Source of the DNA: Mesorhizobium sp. B1-1-8
Lineage (GTDB): Bacteria > Pseudomonadota > Alphaproteobacteria > Rhizobiales > Rhizobiaceae
NCBI RefSeq assembly: GCF_006442795.2
Contig: NZ_CP083956.1
Span: 3,573,501-3,637,500, forward strand
Reading direction: 5' to 3'
DNA: 64,000 nt
Position numbers and translations under genes: made by a program. The notes beneath the pieces were generated by a model, which had not been told where the DNA came from, did no database searches, and saw only the letters and a program-made list of their open reading frames with translations. The number at the start of each line of letters is the position of its first letter. Positions within the stretch are counted from its first letter, which is position 1. Below are positions 30,162 through 38,106 of the stretch, one piece after another.

Positions 30162-31008
30162 GTCGCATCTCCTGTCCCGGCGCGTGAGACTTCATATACG
30201 CTTCGGCCCGCATGGCCTCGGCATGCAGTTCACTCCATGATGGTAAATCGGCATCCCATTCGATCAGCGTCGGCATGGGACCGAGTTTGCCGATCGCGTA
30301 CGCATAGAGCGCCCAAACCGACGGGTCGACCGGCCGGCTATGGGTATCGATGAGCAGCGGCCTCTGTTTCTCGTCGGTTTCCGGCGTGAAGCCGGCAAGA
30401 TGTATTTCCTGAACGGCGCCGAGCGGGTAGGCATCGATATAGCCGAAGGGATCCCACCGCTGATTGGTCGAAGCGACGTGGACGTTGCTCACATCGAGCA
30501 GCAGTCCGCAGCCGGTGCGCCGTTGCACCTCGGCGATGAAATCAGGCTCGGCATAGGTGCTTTCGGCAAAGGCGATATAGGTGGAAGGATTCTCAAGTAG
30601 CATCTGGCGGCCAAGTGTCTCCTGCACCTCGTCGATGTGCGAGGCGATGCGCCGTAGCGTTTCCACCGTGTAGGGCACCGGCAGGAGATCGTTCAGAAAG
30701 GCATCGCTATGACTCGACCATGCAAGGTGCTCGGAGAAAAGGCCTGGCTGATAGCGGGCGATCAGGTCTTTCAGGCGCCTCAAATGGTCTTGGTCGAGAG
30801 GCTTGGCCGCGCCGATCGACAGACCGACGCCGTGCAACGACAGAGGATAATGCTCACGCACCGCCGTGAGGTACCGGTGCGGTGGTCCGCCCGCTCCCAT
30901 GTAGTTTTCGGCATGGACCTCGAAAAAGCCGATGTCCGGTCCGGTTTCCAGGATCTCGCGGTAGTGCTGCGGCTTAAGTCCCACTCCGGCGCGCGGAGGA
31001 ATGTTCAT
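30145..31008 (-). CDS. bufB: MNIO enzyme BufB/HvfB (DUF692)
   Basis: A 287-residue multinuclear non-heme iron oxygenase of the DUF692 family. The conserved metal-ligand segments are present in order: GFFEVHAENYMG, LSLHGVGLSIG, FSEHLAWS, LLENPSTYI, GLLLDVSNVHVAS, VQEIHLAGF, LIDTHSRPV and LIEWDADLPSW. MNIO enzymes oxidise Cys residues of a precursor peptide into thiooxazole or related groups. Here the substrate would be BufA, encoded 65 bases upstream. The ATG at 31008 is chosen because MNIPPRAGVGLKPQHY is the family start. Confidence 0.92.
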   Translation of the reverse strand: MNIPPRAGVGLKPQHYREILETGPDIGFFEVHAENYMGAGGPPHRYLTAVREHYPLSLHGVGLSIGAAKPLDQDHLRRLKDLIARYQPGLFSEHLAWSSHSDAFLNDLLPVPYTVETLRRIASHIDEVQETLGRQMLLENPSTYIAFAESTYAEPDFIAEVQRRTGCGLLLDVSNVHVASTNQRWDPFGYIDAYPLGAVQEIHLAGFTPETDEKQRPLLIDTHSRPVDPSVWALYAYAIGKLGPMPTLIEWDADLPSWSELHAEAMRAEAYMKSHAPGQEMRLARTG

Positions 31009-31073
31009 GGTCAAGCTCCCGGAAGGCAATGGAAAGGGCGGATGGCGATGCCACCCGCCGCGGTTCCTGAGAT

Positions 31074-31406
31074 TCAGCCGATCGGCTTTAGTGAACCATG
31101 GCCATTAGGCGTGGTCATGGCAGTGCAGGTCCCCTTCGCCACCAGCTTGAAGGCATTGCCCTGGTAGTCCTTGGTGGACGTGCCCGCGCAGGTGGTTCCA
31201 GCGCCCGCGTAGCAGTCGTTGTGGCCCTTCAGCGCCACGCCGAAACACTTCTCCATCTTGCCGGATGCGACCTCCTTCTTGGTCATTTTCTGCATCTTCA
31301 TCATTTCTGCCTCGCTCATCGCGGCTGATGCGGAACCAATGGCGGCGGCGCCAATGGCTGCGGCGAAGGCACTGGCGACGGCGGCGGATATGAGGCGGTT
31401 TGACAT
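31074..31406 (-). CDS. bufA: Bufferin precursor BufA (DUF2282)
   Basis: A 110-residue exported protein with a signal peptide (about residues 1-29, ending SASAA) and four conserved Cys: 54, 65, 73 and 94, in [20 protein letters not shown] and KGTC. DUF2282 proteins of this shape are bufferins, ribosomally made peptides whose Cys are oxidised by BufB so that they bind copper in the periplasm. Metal chosen here is inferred. The ATG follows GGAGGAAAAGC, a strong ribosome site. It is the first gene of the operon and lies about 80 bases from an exact SigF-type promoter. Confidence 0.9.
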   Translation of the reverse strand: MSNRLISAAVASAFAAAIGAAAIGSASAAMSEAEMMKMQKMTKKEVASGKMEKCFGVALKGHNDCYAGAGTTCAGTSTKDYQGNAFKLVAKGTCTAMTTPNGHGSLKPIG

Positions 31407-31482
31407 GCTTTTCCTCCAATGGTCGTTGTTGCACGAACCCTTCTCCCCCAGCGATGCCGGAAGCCGCAGGTTCTTCTGGAAG

Positions 31483-31508
31483 TTCGCGGCAGCGCCGGCG
31501 GAGGTTAC
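31483..31508 (-). promoter_or_regulatory. SigF-type ECF promoter upstream of bufA
   Basis: On the minus strand GTAACC (31508-31503) and CGAA (31486-31483) are separated by exactly 16 bases. This matches the GTAACC-N16-CGAA promoter known for Caulobacter SigF. The leader to bufA would be about 70 bases. I found no other match of this exact form in the intergenic regions I inspected closely. Confidence 0.8.
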
Positions 31509-31635
31509 GGCGGTTTAGACCATCACGGTTCACGAATCTGTGTAGTGCCGCAGTCGGGCTCGTTACGTGGGATGATTCGTGCTGGCTGTGCGCGAGATGC
31601 GCGAGCCCGTTCCCGCTGAGTTCTTCACGGCCTGA

Positions 31636-31808
31636 AGCCAATGTCGGCGAGGATGAAAAGCTGCAGGCAGTCGGCGGCGATATTTGGATTCTTTTCTCTC
31701 GCGCGCCACCCAATTTGCGGCTGCTTGCGGTGACCAATTACAATGGGCATCGGCACCTCGCGCAACTGGAACACCGTGCGCAGGCTGGCCGAGATGGTAG
31801 GGGAATAG
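31636..31808 (+). pseudogene. 3' remnant of a DUF1697 gene
   Basis: The translation GDIWILFSRAPPNLRLLAV, and after a frameshift (5 bases missing relative to the intact gene) GIGTSRNWNTVRRLAEMVGE, aligns with the last third of the DUF1697 gene at 26134-26673. Identity is roughly 70 percent over the best part. There is no start region. It may be the tail of the original resident gene, left when the segment at 26.7-31.6 kb arrived. Its stop is where the 8-bp tandem repeat begins. Confidence 0.8.
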
Positions 31809-31946
31809 GGGAATAGGGAATAGGGGAATAGGGGAATAGGGGAATAGGGGAATAGGGGAATAGGGGAATAGGGGAATAGGGGAATAGGGGAATAGGGGAA
31901 TAGGGGAATAGGGAATAGGGGAATAGGGGAATAGGGGAATAGGGGA
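31799..31946. repeat. 8-bp tandem repeat array (AATAGGGG, about 17 copies)
   Basis: About 17 near-perfect copies of an 8-base unit run from the last codons of the DUF1697 remnant; three units lack one G. Following bases 31947-32000 are rich in CCCTACTC-like units that can pair imperfectly with the array, giving a long hairpin before the permease stop at 32005-32007. An open frame on the minus strand (Phe-Pro-Tyr-Ser-Pro repeats) is a by-product of the repeat. Confidence 0.9.
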
Positions 31947-32004
31947 CCCAATTCCCTACTCCCTTACTGCCCTACTCCCTTACTCCCCTATCTACTCCCT
32001 ATTG

Positions 32005-33462
32005 TCAGGCCTTCGCCATCCTGGCGCCTGCGCCGAGCGCCATGGTACGCAGCACGTAATAGACCGCGCCGGCGATTGCCACGCCGAAGAACCAGCCGTA
32101 GACGCCCCACCAGGACGGCAGCCAGTTGGTGAAGTTGGGCAGGATCGAGGAGAAGATCGCGCCGATGCCGGCGGCGATGAAGGCGTTGATATGCCAGCCG
32201 CCCTGGAAGCGGAACTCGCCATTCTCCCTATAGAGCGCCTCGACATCGACCTCGCTTTTGCGGATCAGATAGTAGTCGACCATCATCACCCCGAAGATCG
32301 GCCCCATCGTCGCGCCGATGATGTTGACGAAAGAGGCGGCACTGCCTTCCCACGGTGCGAAAGGATAGAGCACCAGCGCGATCAGCGCCGCGATATAGCC
32401 GCCTTTCTTGAAGTCGATCTGGCGCGGAAAGACGTTGGAAAAGTCGAAGGCCGGCGAGACGAAATTCGCCACCACATTGATGCCGAGCGTCGCCACCGCG
32501 AAGGTCAGCGCCGCAAGGGCCGCCAGGAACCAGCTGTCGAATTTGGCCGAGATCTGGTCGGGATGCAGCAGCACCTCGTGATAGACGTCGTAGGCGGCAA
32601 TGGTGGTGACGCCGGCGACCAGCGAAAACAGGATCAGGTTGACCGGCAGGCCCCAGATATTGCCCTTGCGCAGCGACGCCTTGTCCGGCGCGTAACGGGC
32701 GAAGTCGCAGAAGTTGAGATAAAGCGCCGAGAAATAGGTCACCCAGATTGCCGCCACCGCAAACAGCGCGGTCCACGATCCAGGCTCGCCGGGCACGCCC
32801 GCGTCCTTTGTCTTGTCGAGCAAGACATCCATCGGGATGTCGCTGGTGAACGCGAAAGTGCCCGACTTGATGCCGAGGTAGATTGCCAGGATCAGCATCA
32901 TCACCCACACGGCGGGGCCGGCCCAGTCCTGGAAGCGGCGCACCGTCTCCATGCCTTTCTGGATGATCAGCAACTGCAGCGCCCAGATGACGACGAAACA
33001 GATCACCTCAAGGGTGGAATGGCCGAGAAAATGCGAGCCCTTGTTGAACTCGTCGAACCATTGCAGCCGCGTCAAAAGCGCCACGATGGCGCCGGAGGCA
33101 GCGGCCGTCTGCGCGCCGTACCAGAAGCAGGCGACGATCGCCCGCACCAGCGCCGGAATGTTGGCGCCCCAGATGCCGAAGGAAGCGCGGGCAAGCACGG
33201 GGTAGGGCACGCCGGTCTTGACCCCGGCATAGCCGACCATGTTCATCAGCGCGTAGATGATCAGCGAACCGATGCCGATGGCGATGATGAAGTTGACGAA
33301 GCCGCCACAGAACAGAAACAGACTTGCGGCGAGATAATAGCCCCAGAGGCTGTGGACGTCGGAGGTCCAGACGTTGAAGATGGAAAACGGTCCCCAGTTC
33401 CTGACCGTTGCCGGAGCCAGATCCTCGTTATAGAGGTCAGGCGATGCGCCTTGGATGGTCAT
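32005..33462 (-). CDS. NCS1 family nucleobase/allantoin-type permease
   Basis: A 485-residue, twelve-helix cation symporter of the NCS1 family, which imports cytosine, purines, hydantoins or allantoin. The N terminus has the family pattern SPDLYNEDLAP...RNW..FNVW (residues 6-30), followed by PYPVLARASFGIWGANIPAL. The ATG at 33462 places the pattern near the start. Substrate cannot be settled; the allantoin cluster 11 kb away makes a purine-breakdown product plausible. A 69-base fragment of its 3' part is also found beside DUF1697 at 26.7 kb. Confidence 0.88.
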   Translation of the reverse strand: MTIQGASPDLYNEDLAPATVRNWGPFSIFNVWTSDVHSLWGYYLAASLFLFCGGFVNFIIAIGIGSLIIYALMNMVGYAGVKTGVPYPVLARASFGIWGANIPALVRAIVACFWYGAQTAAASGAIVALLTRLQWFDEFNKGSHFLGHSTLEVICFVVIWALQLLIIQKGMETVRRFQDWAGPAVWVMMLILAIYLGIKSGTFAFTSDIPMDVLLDKTKDAGVPGEPGSWTALFAVAAIWVTYFSALYLNFCDFARYAPDKASLRKGNIWGLPVNLILFSLVAGVTTIAAYDVYHEVLLHPDQISAKFDSWFLAALAALTFAVATLGINVVANFVSPAFDFSNVFPRQIDFKKGGYIAALIALVLYPFAPWEGSAASFVNIIGATMGPIFGVMMVDYYLIRKSEVDVEALYRENGEFRFQGGWHINAFIAAGIGAIFSSILPNFTNWLPSWWGVYGWFFGVAIAGAVYYVLRTMALGAGARMAKA

Positions 33463-33673
33463 TGCAAGTGTTCCCCTTTTTGCAAAACGCGCCCTCACGC
33501 GTTAACAGTGGAGGGTAAGCCTGACGCAGGGGAACCGGCAAGCAATCCATTTGCCGGCTTTGGCCTTAAAGACATTCAATGAGAATCGCCCTTATCGTGA
33601 CCCTGAAACAGGGATTGCATCGCCTGAGTCGGCTTGGCCTCAAGGGCGGCAGAATCACTGCCGATCGGTCCGC

Positions 33674-33694
33674 TGTCAAAAAATCTTTTTGACA
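33674..33694. other. Short hairpin upstream of the DUF982 gene
   Basis: TGTCAAAAA and TTTTTGACA form a 9-base perfect stem with a 3-base loop, just before the EcfG-type promoter. It may be a terminator for transcripts from the left, or an operator. The remainder of the 312-base gap 33463-33774 shows only that promoter and a ribosome site. Confidence 0.45.
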
Positions 33695-33707
33695 AGAGCA
33701 TTTTTTC

Positions 33708-33732
33708 GGAACCAAATCGCATGGCGGGCGTT
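33708..33732 (+). promoter_or_regulatory. EcfG (RpoE2)-type general stress promoter
   Basis: GGAAC at 33708-33712 and CGTT at 33729-33732 are separated by exactly 16 bases. This is the consensus of the alphaproteobacterial general-stress sigma factor. The DUF982 gene starts 43 bases further on. Confidence 0.75.
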
Positions 33733-33774
33733 TGGCATGGTTCGACTGCGGCGCGGTCGACCGGGAGGATAAAT

Positions 33775-34083
33775 ATGGATCGCTTGCATTTCTTTACCCC
33801 AGTGCGAATTGCGCGTGGGCAGGGACACCCTGTCGAGGAAATCGACAGTGTCCCCGAAGCAATGGTGTTCCTGCGAAAGTGGCCGACGGGAAGACGCGGC
33901 CCGGTATATCAATGTGCGCTGAATTGCTGCGCGGCGGCGATGTCGGGCAAGATGTCAGCCGAAGAAGCAAGAAAGGCTTTCACCGGCTTTGCCCGCATCA
34001 CCCGACTGCTCGACGACGACATGGCGCTGCCGCTGGGCGGACCGTCCATGGACACCGACAACGTCTACGCCTTGCGGCGCTAG
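33775..34083 (+). CDS. DUF982 family protein
   Basis: A 102-residue protein of the rhizobia-rich DUF982 family, function unknown. The family pattern is visible: a short strand, then EAMVFLRKWPTGRRGPVYQCALNCCAAAMSGKMSAEEARKAFTGFAR (residues about 29-75, in pieces). The ATG at 33775 follows GGAGGATAAAT, an ideal ribosome site. An EcfG-type promoter lies just upstream, so it is probably a general stress response gene. Confidence 0.85.
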   Translation: MDRLHFFTPVRIARGQGHPVEEIDSVPEAMVFLRKWPTGRRGPVYQCALNCCAAAMSGKMSAEEARKAFTGFARITRLLDDDMALPLGGPSMDTDNVYALRR

Positions 34084-34267
34084 AACCGTCACGACCCTCC
34101 GGCGGCTGCCGGACACCGGGTTCACGAGGCGTTGGCCTTGAGGCCGACGTCTGGTGGTGTTTGTCTTTCATCGGCACCTGATCTGTCTATTCAATTCTCC
34201 TTGAAAGGGCGCGTGAGGGAAGCCTTGCCCGGCAAGTCCGCGCCGAACCCGTCAATCCGCCACTCCA

Positions 34268-35812
34268 TCATCTCTCCTTGAAAGCCTCCGAAGCTGCTTT
34301 GGCGAGCGGCGAGAGCAGGTAGTCGATCACACGGCGACTGTCGGTTTTGATTTCCACGGTCACCGTCATACCCGGAGTCAGAGGGATCATCCCGCCGTTT
34401 ATGTTCATCGCCTGCTCCTCGATCGTGATGGTGACCGGGAAGACGAAGCTCTGGGACTGCCCGGCCTGACTTGCGGGGGCGGCGGCCGCTGTATTGGCGG
34501 CGGCGGCTGCGTTGGCGAGCCCACGCTTGGCCTCTTGCTCCTCGACCGCTTCGGAGGCGACGCGGGTGACTTTGCCGTGCAACACGCCAAAACGGGTGAA
34601 AGGGAAGGCGTCGACCTTGATCGCCGCGCTCTGGCCGGGTTTGACGAAGCCGATGTCGAGGTTGGCGACGAGCGCCTCAACCTGCAGTGCCCCTTGTGTC
34701 GGCGCCACGACCAGGAGCTGCTGCCCGGTGGTCACGACCTGGCCGATCGTGGTCACGGCGATCTGTTGGGCGATGCCGTCGGCCGGTGAATAGAGCTTGG
34801 TACGCGCGAGGCGAGCGTCCGCCTTGACGACCGCCTGTTTTGCTTCGTCCGCCTTGCGGTCGGCGGTGGCGAGCTTGTTCTCGTTGTCGGCTACGAATTG
34901 CGAGAGCGTCATGATCTTCTCGCTCCCAAGCTCCTTCAGGGCGGCATCGGTCTCGATCAATTCCCCTTCGTCCGAGGCGAGCGACGATTGCGATTTTTCC
35001 AGCTGCTGCTTGGAGTCATAGAGATTGATCTTGCTGCCGACTTGACGATCGAGCGCCTCCTGGCGGGTGCCGACAAGCTGGATCAGCGTTTCGATCAACT
35101 TGTTCTGGTAGGCTATGCTCATATCGAGGCGCTGACGCGTCGCCTCCTTCTGCAAAATCTGCTTATCGAGGCTCTGCAAGGCGCCGGTGAGCTGGTTGAG
35201 ATCGGCCGTCAGCACCGAAGCCTCGCGCAGGCGGACCGCCTCCGGCAGCTCGACGCCCCAGACGATTCGCGGCTCGGGGTCGGCGGCGGCTTGCGCCAGC
35301 TGCGCGACAATGACCTCGCCTGCGCTCGCCTCGCTCGATTTCGCTGGACCATCGAGCACGGCGCGCGCCGTCGCGATCGCGAAGCGCCGGCGCGCGATTT
35401 CGGCGAGGTTCGCATTGAGCTCGTCGCGCTGCGCGTTCTCCTCCGCCGCCGGTTCCGTGGAATCCAGCTCCAGGAGCAGATCTCCCGCCCTCACGTGCTG
35501 CCCGTTCTCGACATGTATTGAGGCGACCTTGCCGGGATCGAGCGGCTGTATCACCTTGGCGTGCCCGGCCGTGTCGATTTTGCCGGGCGCCACTGCGTGC
35601 ACGTCGAGCCGCCCGTAGAACGACCAGGCGAGCGCGGCCGCGAAGAACACGCAGATCGTCAGCATCGTGACGACCGACAACGGCGGCGCCGGCGTTTCCA
35701 GGATTTCGATCGCCGCCGGCAGGAATTCGCGATCGCGGCCTGAGATGGCCAACGCGGGTTGGTTGACCGGATGCGGCGACGCCGCAGGGAGCGGCACGGT
35801 TCTTTGGTTCAT
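34268..35812 (-). CDS. Type I secretion membrane fusion protein (HlyD family)
   Basis: A 514-residue periplasmic adaptor that links the ABC exporter to an outer-membrane TolC-type channel. One N-terminal membrane segment (about residues 42-62) is followed by a biotinyl-lipoyl-like half (GKIDTAGHAKVIQPLDPGKVASIHVENGQHVRAGDLLLELD), a long coiled coil (about 110-340), and the HlyD C-terminal domain (PADGIAQQIAVTTIGQVVTTGQQLLVVAP...). An Ala-rich insert is seen near residues 440-455. The ATG overlaps the exporter stop by 4 bases. No TolC homologue is in the window. Confidence 0.9.
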   Translation of the reverse strand: MNQRTVPLPAASPHPVNQPALAISGRDREFLPAAIEILETPAPPLSVVTMLTICVFFAAALAWSFYGRLDVHAVAPGKIDTAGHAKVIQPLDPGKVASIHVENGQHVRAGDLLLELDSTEPAAEENAQRDELNANLAEIARRRFAIATARAVLDGPAKSSEASAGEVIVAQLAQAAADPEPRIVWGVELPEAVRLREASVLTADLNQLTGALQSLDKQILQKEATRQRLDMSIAYQNKLIETLIQLVGTRQEALDRQVGSKINLYDSKQQLEKSQSSLASDEGELIETDAALKELGSEKIMTLSQFVADNENKLATADRKADEAKQAVVKADARLARTKLYSPADGIAQQIAVTTIGQVVTTGQQLLVVAPTQGALQVEALVANLDIGFVKPGQSAAIKVDAFPFTRFGVLHGKVTRVASEAVEEQEAKRGLANAAAAANTAAAAPASQAGQSQSFVFPVTITIEEQAMNINGGMIPLTPGMTVTVEIKTDSRRVIDYLLSPLAKAASEAFKER

Positions 35813-38061
35813 GCTCCGGTCCCCGCTTGATCCGACTGCAGCGCCCAGAGCCGAGCGTAGAGGCCGCCTTTGCGCGCGAGGAGTTCCTCGTGGCTTCCGA
35901 TCTCGACGACCTCGCCCCTTTCCATTCCCACGATGCGCGTGCACGGGCGAACCGCCGCCAGGCGATGGGCGATGATCAGCACCGTGCGGTCGCGTACGAT
36001 CGCGCGCATATTCTCCTGGACGATGCGCTCGCTCTCGTAATCGAGCGCCGAGGTCGCTTCGTCGAAAATGAGGATACGTGGATTGGTGGCGAGCGCGCGG
36101 GCGATGGCGATGCGTTGGCGCTGTCCTCCCGAGAGATTGGCGCCGCGCTCCTCGATAATCGTGTCATAGCCCTGCGGCATCTGCGCGATGAATTCGTCGG
36201 CGCCGGCAAGCCTGGCCGCCTGAATCACCCACGCCCGCGGCACGGCGGGATCGCCGAGCGCGATGTTTTCGTGGATTGACCGGTTGAACAGGATGTTCTC
36301 CTGCAATACGACCCCGATCTGCCGGCGAAGCCATCCCGGATCGAGCTGGGCGATGTCGATGCCGTCGAGCATCACTTGGCCCGCCTGCGGCGAATAGAGC
36401 CGTTGCACCACCTTGACCAGCGTCGACTTGCCCGAGCCCGACGCGCCGACGAAGCCAATGACTTCGCCCGCGCCGATCGACAGCGTGACGTTGCGCAGGG
36501 CCTCGGCGGCGTCCGGCCGATAGCGCAGCGTCACGCCGCGCAGTTCGATCGCGCCCTTCGGGGGAGGCAGCGTCAGCAGGTTCTGGGGCACGGGTTCTGG
36601 CGGCGTGTTCAGGATGTCGCCGAGCCGCGCCACCGAAACCTGGACCTGCTGGAAGTCCTGCCAGAGCTGCGAGAGGCGAAGGATCGGCGCAACGACCTGG
36701 GAGGCGATCATGTTGAACGCGATCAACTCGCCGACCGTCATTGCGCCGTTGATCACCGCCTGCGCACCGAAGAGCAGGATCAGCGCCGTCGTCACCTTGC
36801 TCACATACTGGACGAGGTTCTGGCCGAGCGTGCCGGTGACACCGGCGTCGAACGAGGTGCGGACGTAGGACGCCAGCCGCTCCTCCCATTGCGCCTGCAT
36901 CATCGGCTCGACGCTCGCCGCCTTCAGGGTCGGCGCTCCGACGATCGACTCGACAAGAAACTGCTGCGAGCGCGCGCCGCGGTTGAACTTCTCATTGATC
37001 TGCTCGCGAAAAATCGGGCGGATCAGCACCGCAATCAGCAGATAGACGGGGACCGTGCCGAGCACGACCAGCGTCAGTGTGGGCGAATAGATGAACATCA
37101 CGACGAAGAAGACCAGTGTGAAGACGAGATCGAGCAGCGACGTCAGCCCCTGTCCGGTCAGGAAGTTGCGGATCGTCTCGAGCTCGCGCACGCGCGCCAC
37201 CGTCTGGCCGGTCGCGCGCGTCTCGAAATAGGCGAGGGGCAGGCGAAACAGGTGATGGAACAGGCGCCGGCCGAGCTCGACATCCATCCGGTTGGTGGTG
37301 TGGCTCAGCGTGTAGGCGCGCAGGAATTGCAGGACCGACTCGAACAGTCCCAGCGTCACCAGGCCGACGATCAGCACTGTCAGGGTGGATACCCCCTTGT
37401 GCACCAGCACCTTGTCGACGATGAGCTGGAAGAACACCGGCGTGATAAGCGCGAACAGTTGCACGAAGAGCGACGCGAGCACGACCTGGGCGAGAGGCCG
37501 CCGGTAACGCAGGATCGAGGGCAAGAACCAGCGGAATCCGAAAGTTCTGGGGTTTGTGCCTGCCCCGCCAAGACGGCGCGTGACCAGCACGACCTCGCCC
37601 GATGAGAGCGCGGCAATGTCCTCGATCGGCAGCTCCCGGGCAATGCGGACGATCGGATCGAGCAGCCGCGCGAGCCCCTTCGTGGGGGAGGCCGCCAGGA
37701 CGCCGAAGGTGCCGTCCTTGAGGCCGATCAGCGCGGGATAGGGAACGGCGGCGAGGCGCTTGGTCTTGATGCGGCGTAGGATGCGCGAGCGCAGCTCCAG
37801 GATATTGGCGCCGCGGACGATATCCTCGGCGGCGGCGAATCGCCCCGTCAGCGCGAGCTGATGACGCATTTGCGCCGGGTCGGCGGCGATGCGGTAGTAT
37901 CCCGCGATCACCGCCAGCCCGGCCAGGCCGGAGTCCATCGGCGTGAACGGCGGCGGCGCGGGTTCGACCCTGGACAGCTCGGCTGGGCCGCGCGCTGCCT
38001 CGGGCGGCTCGACCTCAGCGGTCGCGTCGGTCATGTCGCTGTTCGCTTGGTCCACTGCCAC
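35809..38061 (-). CDS. Type I secretion ABC exporter (HlyB/LapB type)
   Basis: A roughly 750-residue ABC exporter with three parts. An N-terminal C39-like domain (about residues 40-165) lacks the catalytic Cys (PMDSGLAGLAVIAGYY), as in HlyB-type exporters that do not cut a leader. Next come six membrane helices (about 185-460) and an ATPase domain with Walker A GASGSGKST (about 540), signature LSGGQ (about 642) and Walker B ILIFDEATSALD. It powers export of the 1023-residue protein encoded upstream. The start is uncertain: TTG 38067, GTG 38061 or 38055, ATG 38034. Confidence 0.92.
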   Translation of the reverse strand: MAVDQANSDMTDATAEVEPPEAARGPAELSRVEPAPPPFTPMDSGLAGLAVIAGYYRIAADPAQMRHQLALTGRFAAAEDIVRGANILELRSRILRRIKTKRLAAVPYPALIGLKDGTFGVLAASPTKGLARLLDPIVRIARELPIEDIAALSSGEVVLVTRRLGGAGTNPRTFGFRWFLPSILRYRRPLAQVVLASLFVQLFALITPVFFQLIVDKVLVHKGVSTLTVLIVGLVTLGLFESVLQFLRAYTLSHTTNRMDVELGRRLFHHLFRLPLAYFETRATGQTVARVRELETIRNFLTGQGLTSLLDLVFTLVFFVVMFIYSPTLTLVVLGTVPVYLLIAVLIRPIFREQINEKFNRGARSQQFLVESIVGAPTLKAASVEPMMQAQWEERLASYVRTSFDAGVTGTLGQNLVQYVSKVTTALILLFGAQAVINGAMTVGELIAFNMIASQVVAPILRLSQLWQDFQQVQVSVARLGDILNTPPEPVPQNLLTLPPPKGAIELRGVTLRYRPDAAEALRNVTLSIGAGEVIGFVGASGSGKSTLVKVVQRLYSPQAGQVMLDGIDIAQLDPGWLRRQIGVVLQENILFNRSIHENIALGDPAVPRAWVIQAARLAGADEFIAQMPQGYDTIIEERGANLSGGQRQRIAIARALATNPRILIFDEATSALDYESERIVQENMRAIVRDRTVLIIAHRLAAVRPCTRIVGMERGEVVEIGSHEELLARKGGLYARLWALQSDQAGTGA

Positions 38062-38065
38062 CCCC

Positions 38066-38097
38066 AAAAAGGGCCGAGCCGGGTCCCCGGCTCGGCC
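38066..38097 (-). terminator. Terminator between the secreted-protein gene and the exporter gene
   Basis: On the minus strand an 11-base perfect stem (38097-38087 with 38082-38072, 4-base loop) is followed by a run of five T. It lies just after the stop of the secreted protein and before the exporter start. It would let most transcripts end after the substrate gene, with limited read-through into the exporter. Confidence 0.75.
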
Positions 38098-38106
38098 GAA
38101 GCATCC

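Noticed and set aside
31625..31951. Minus-strand frame with Phe-Pro-Tyr-Ser-Pro repeats
   Set aside because: It only reflects the 8-bp tandem repeat, which reads as an eight-residue period in every open frame; no ribosome site.
32002..33582. Long plus-strand frame antisense to the NCS1 permease
   Set aside because: Permease helices and family motif are clear; the antisense product is charged with His/Asp/Arg bias.
36376..37605. Frame antisense to the ABC exporter
   Set aside because: Shadow of an unmistakable ABC exporter gene.
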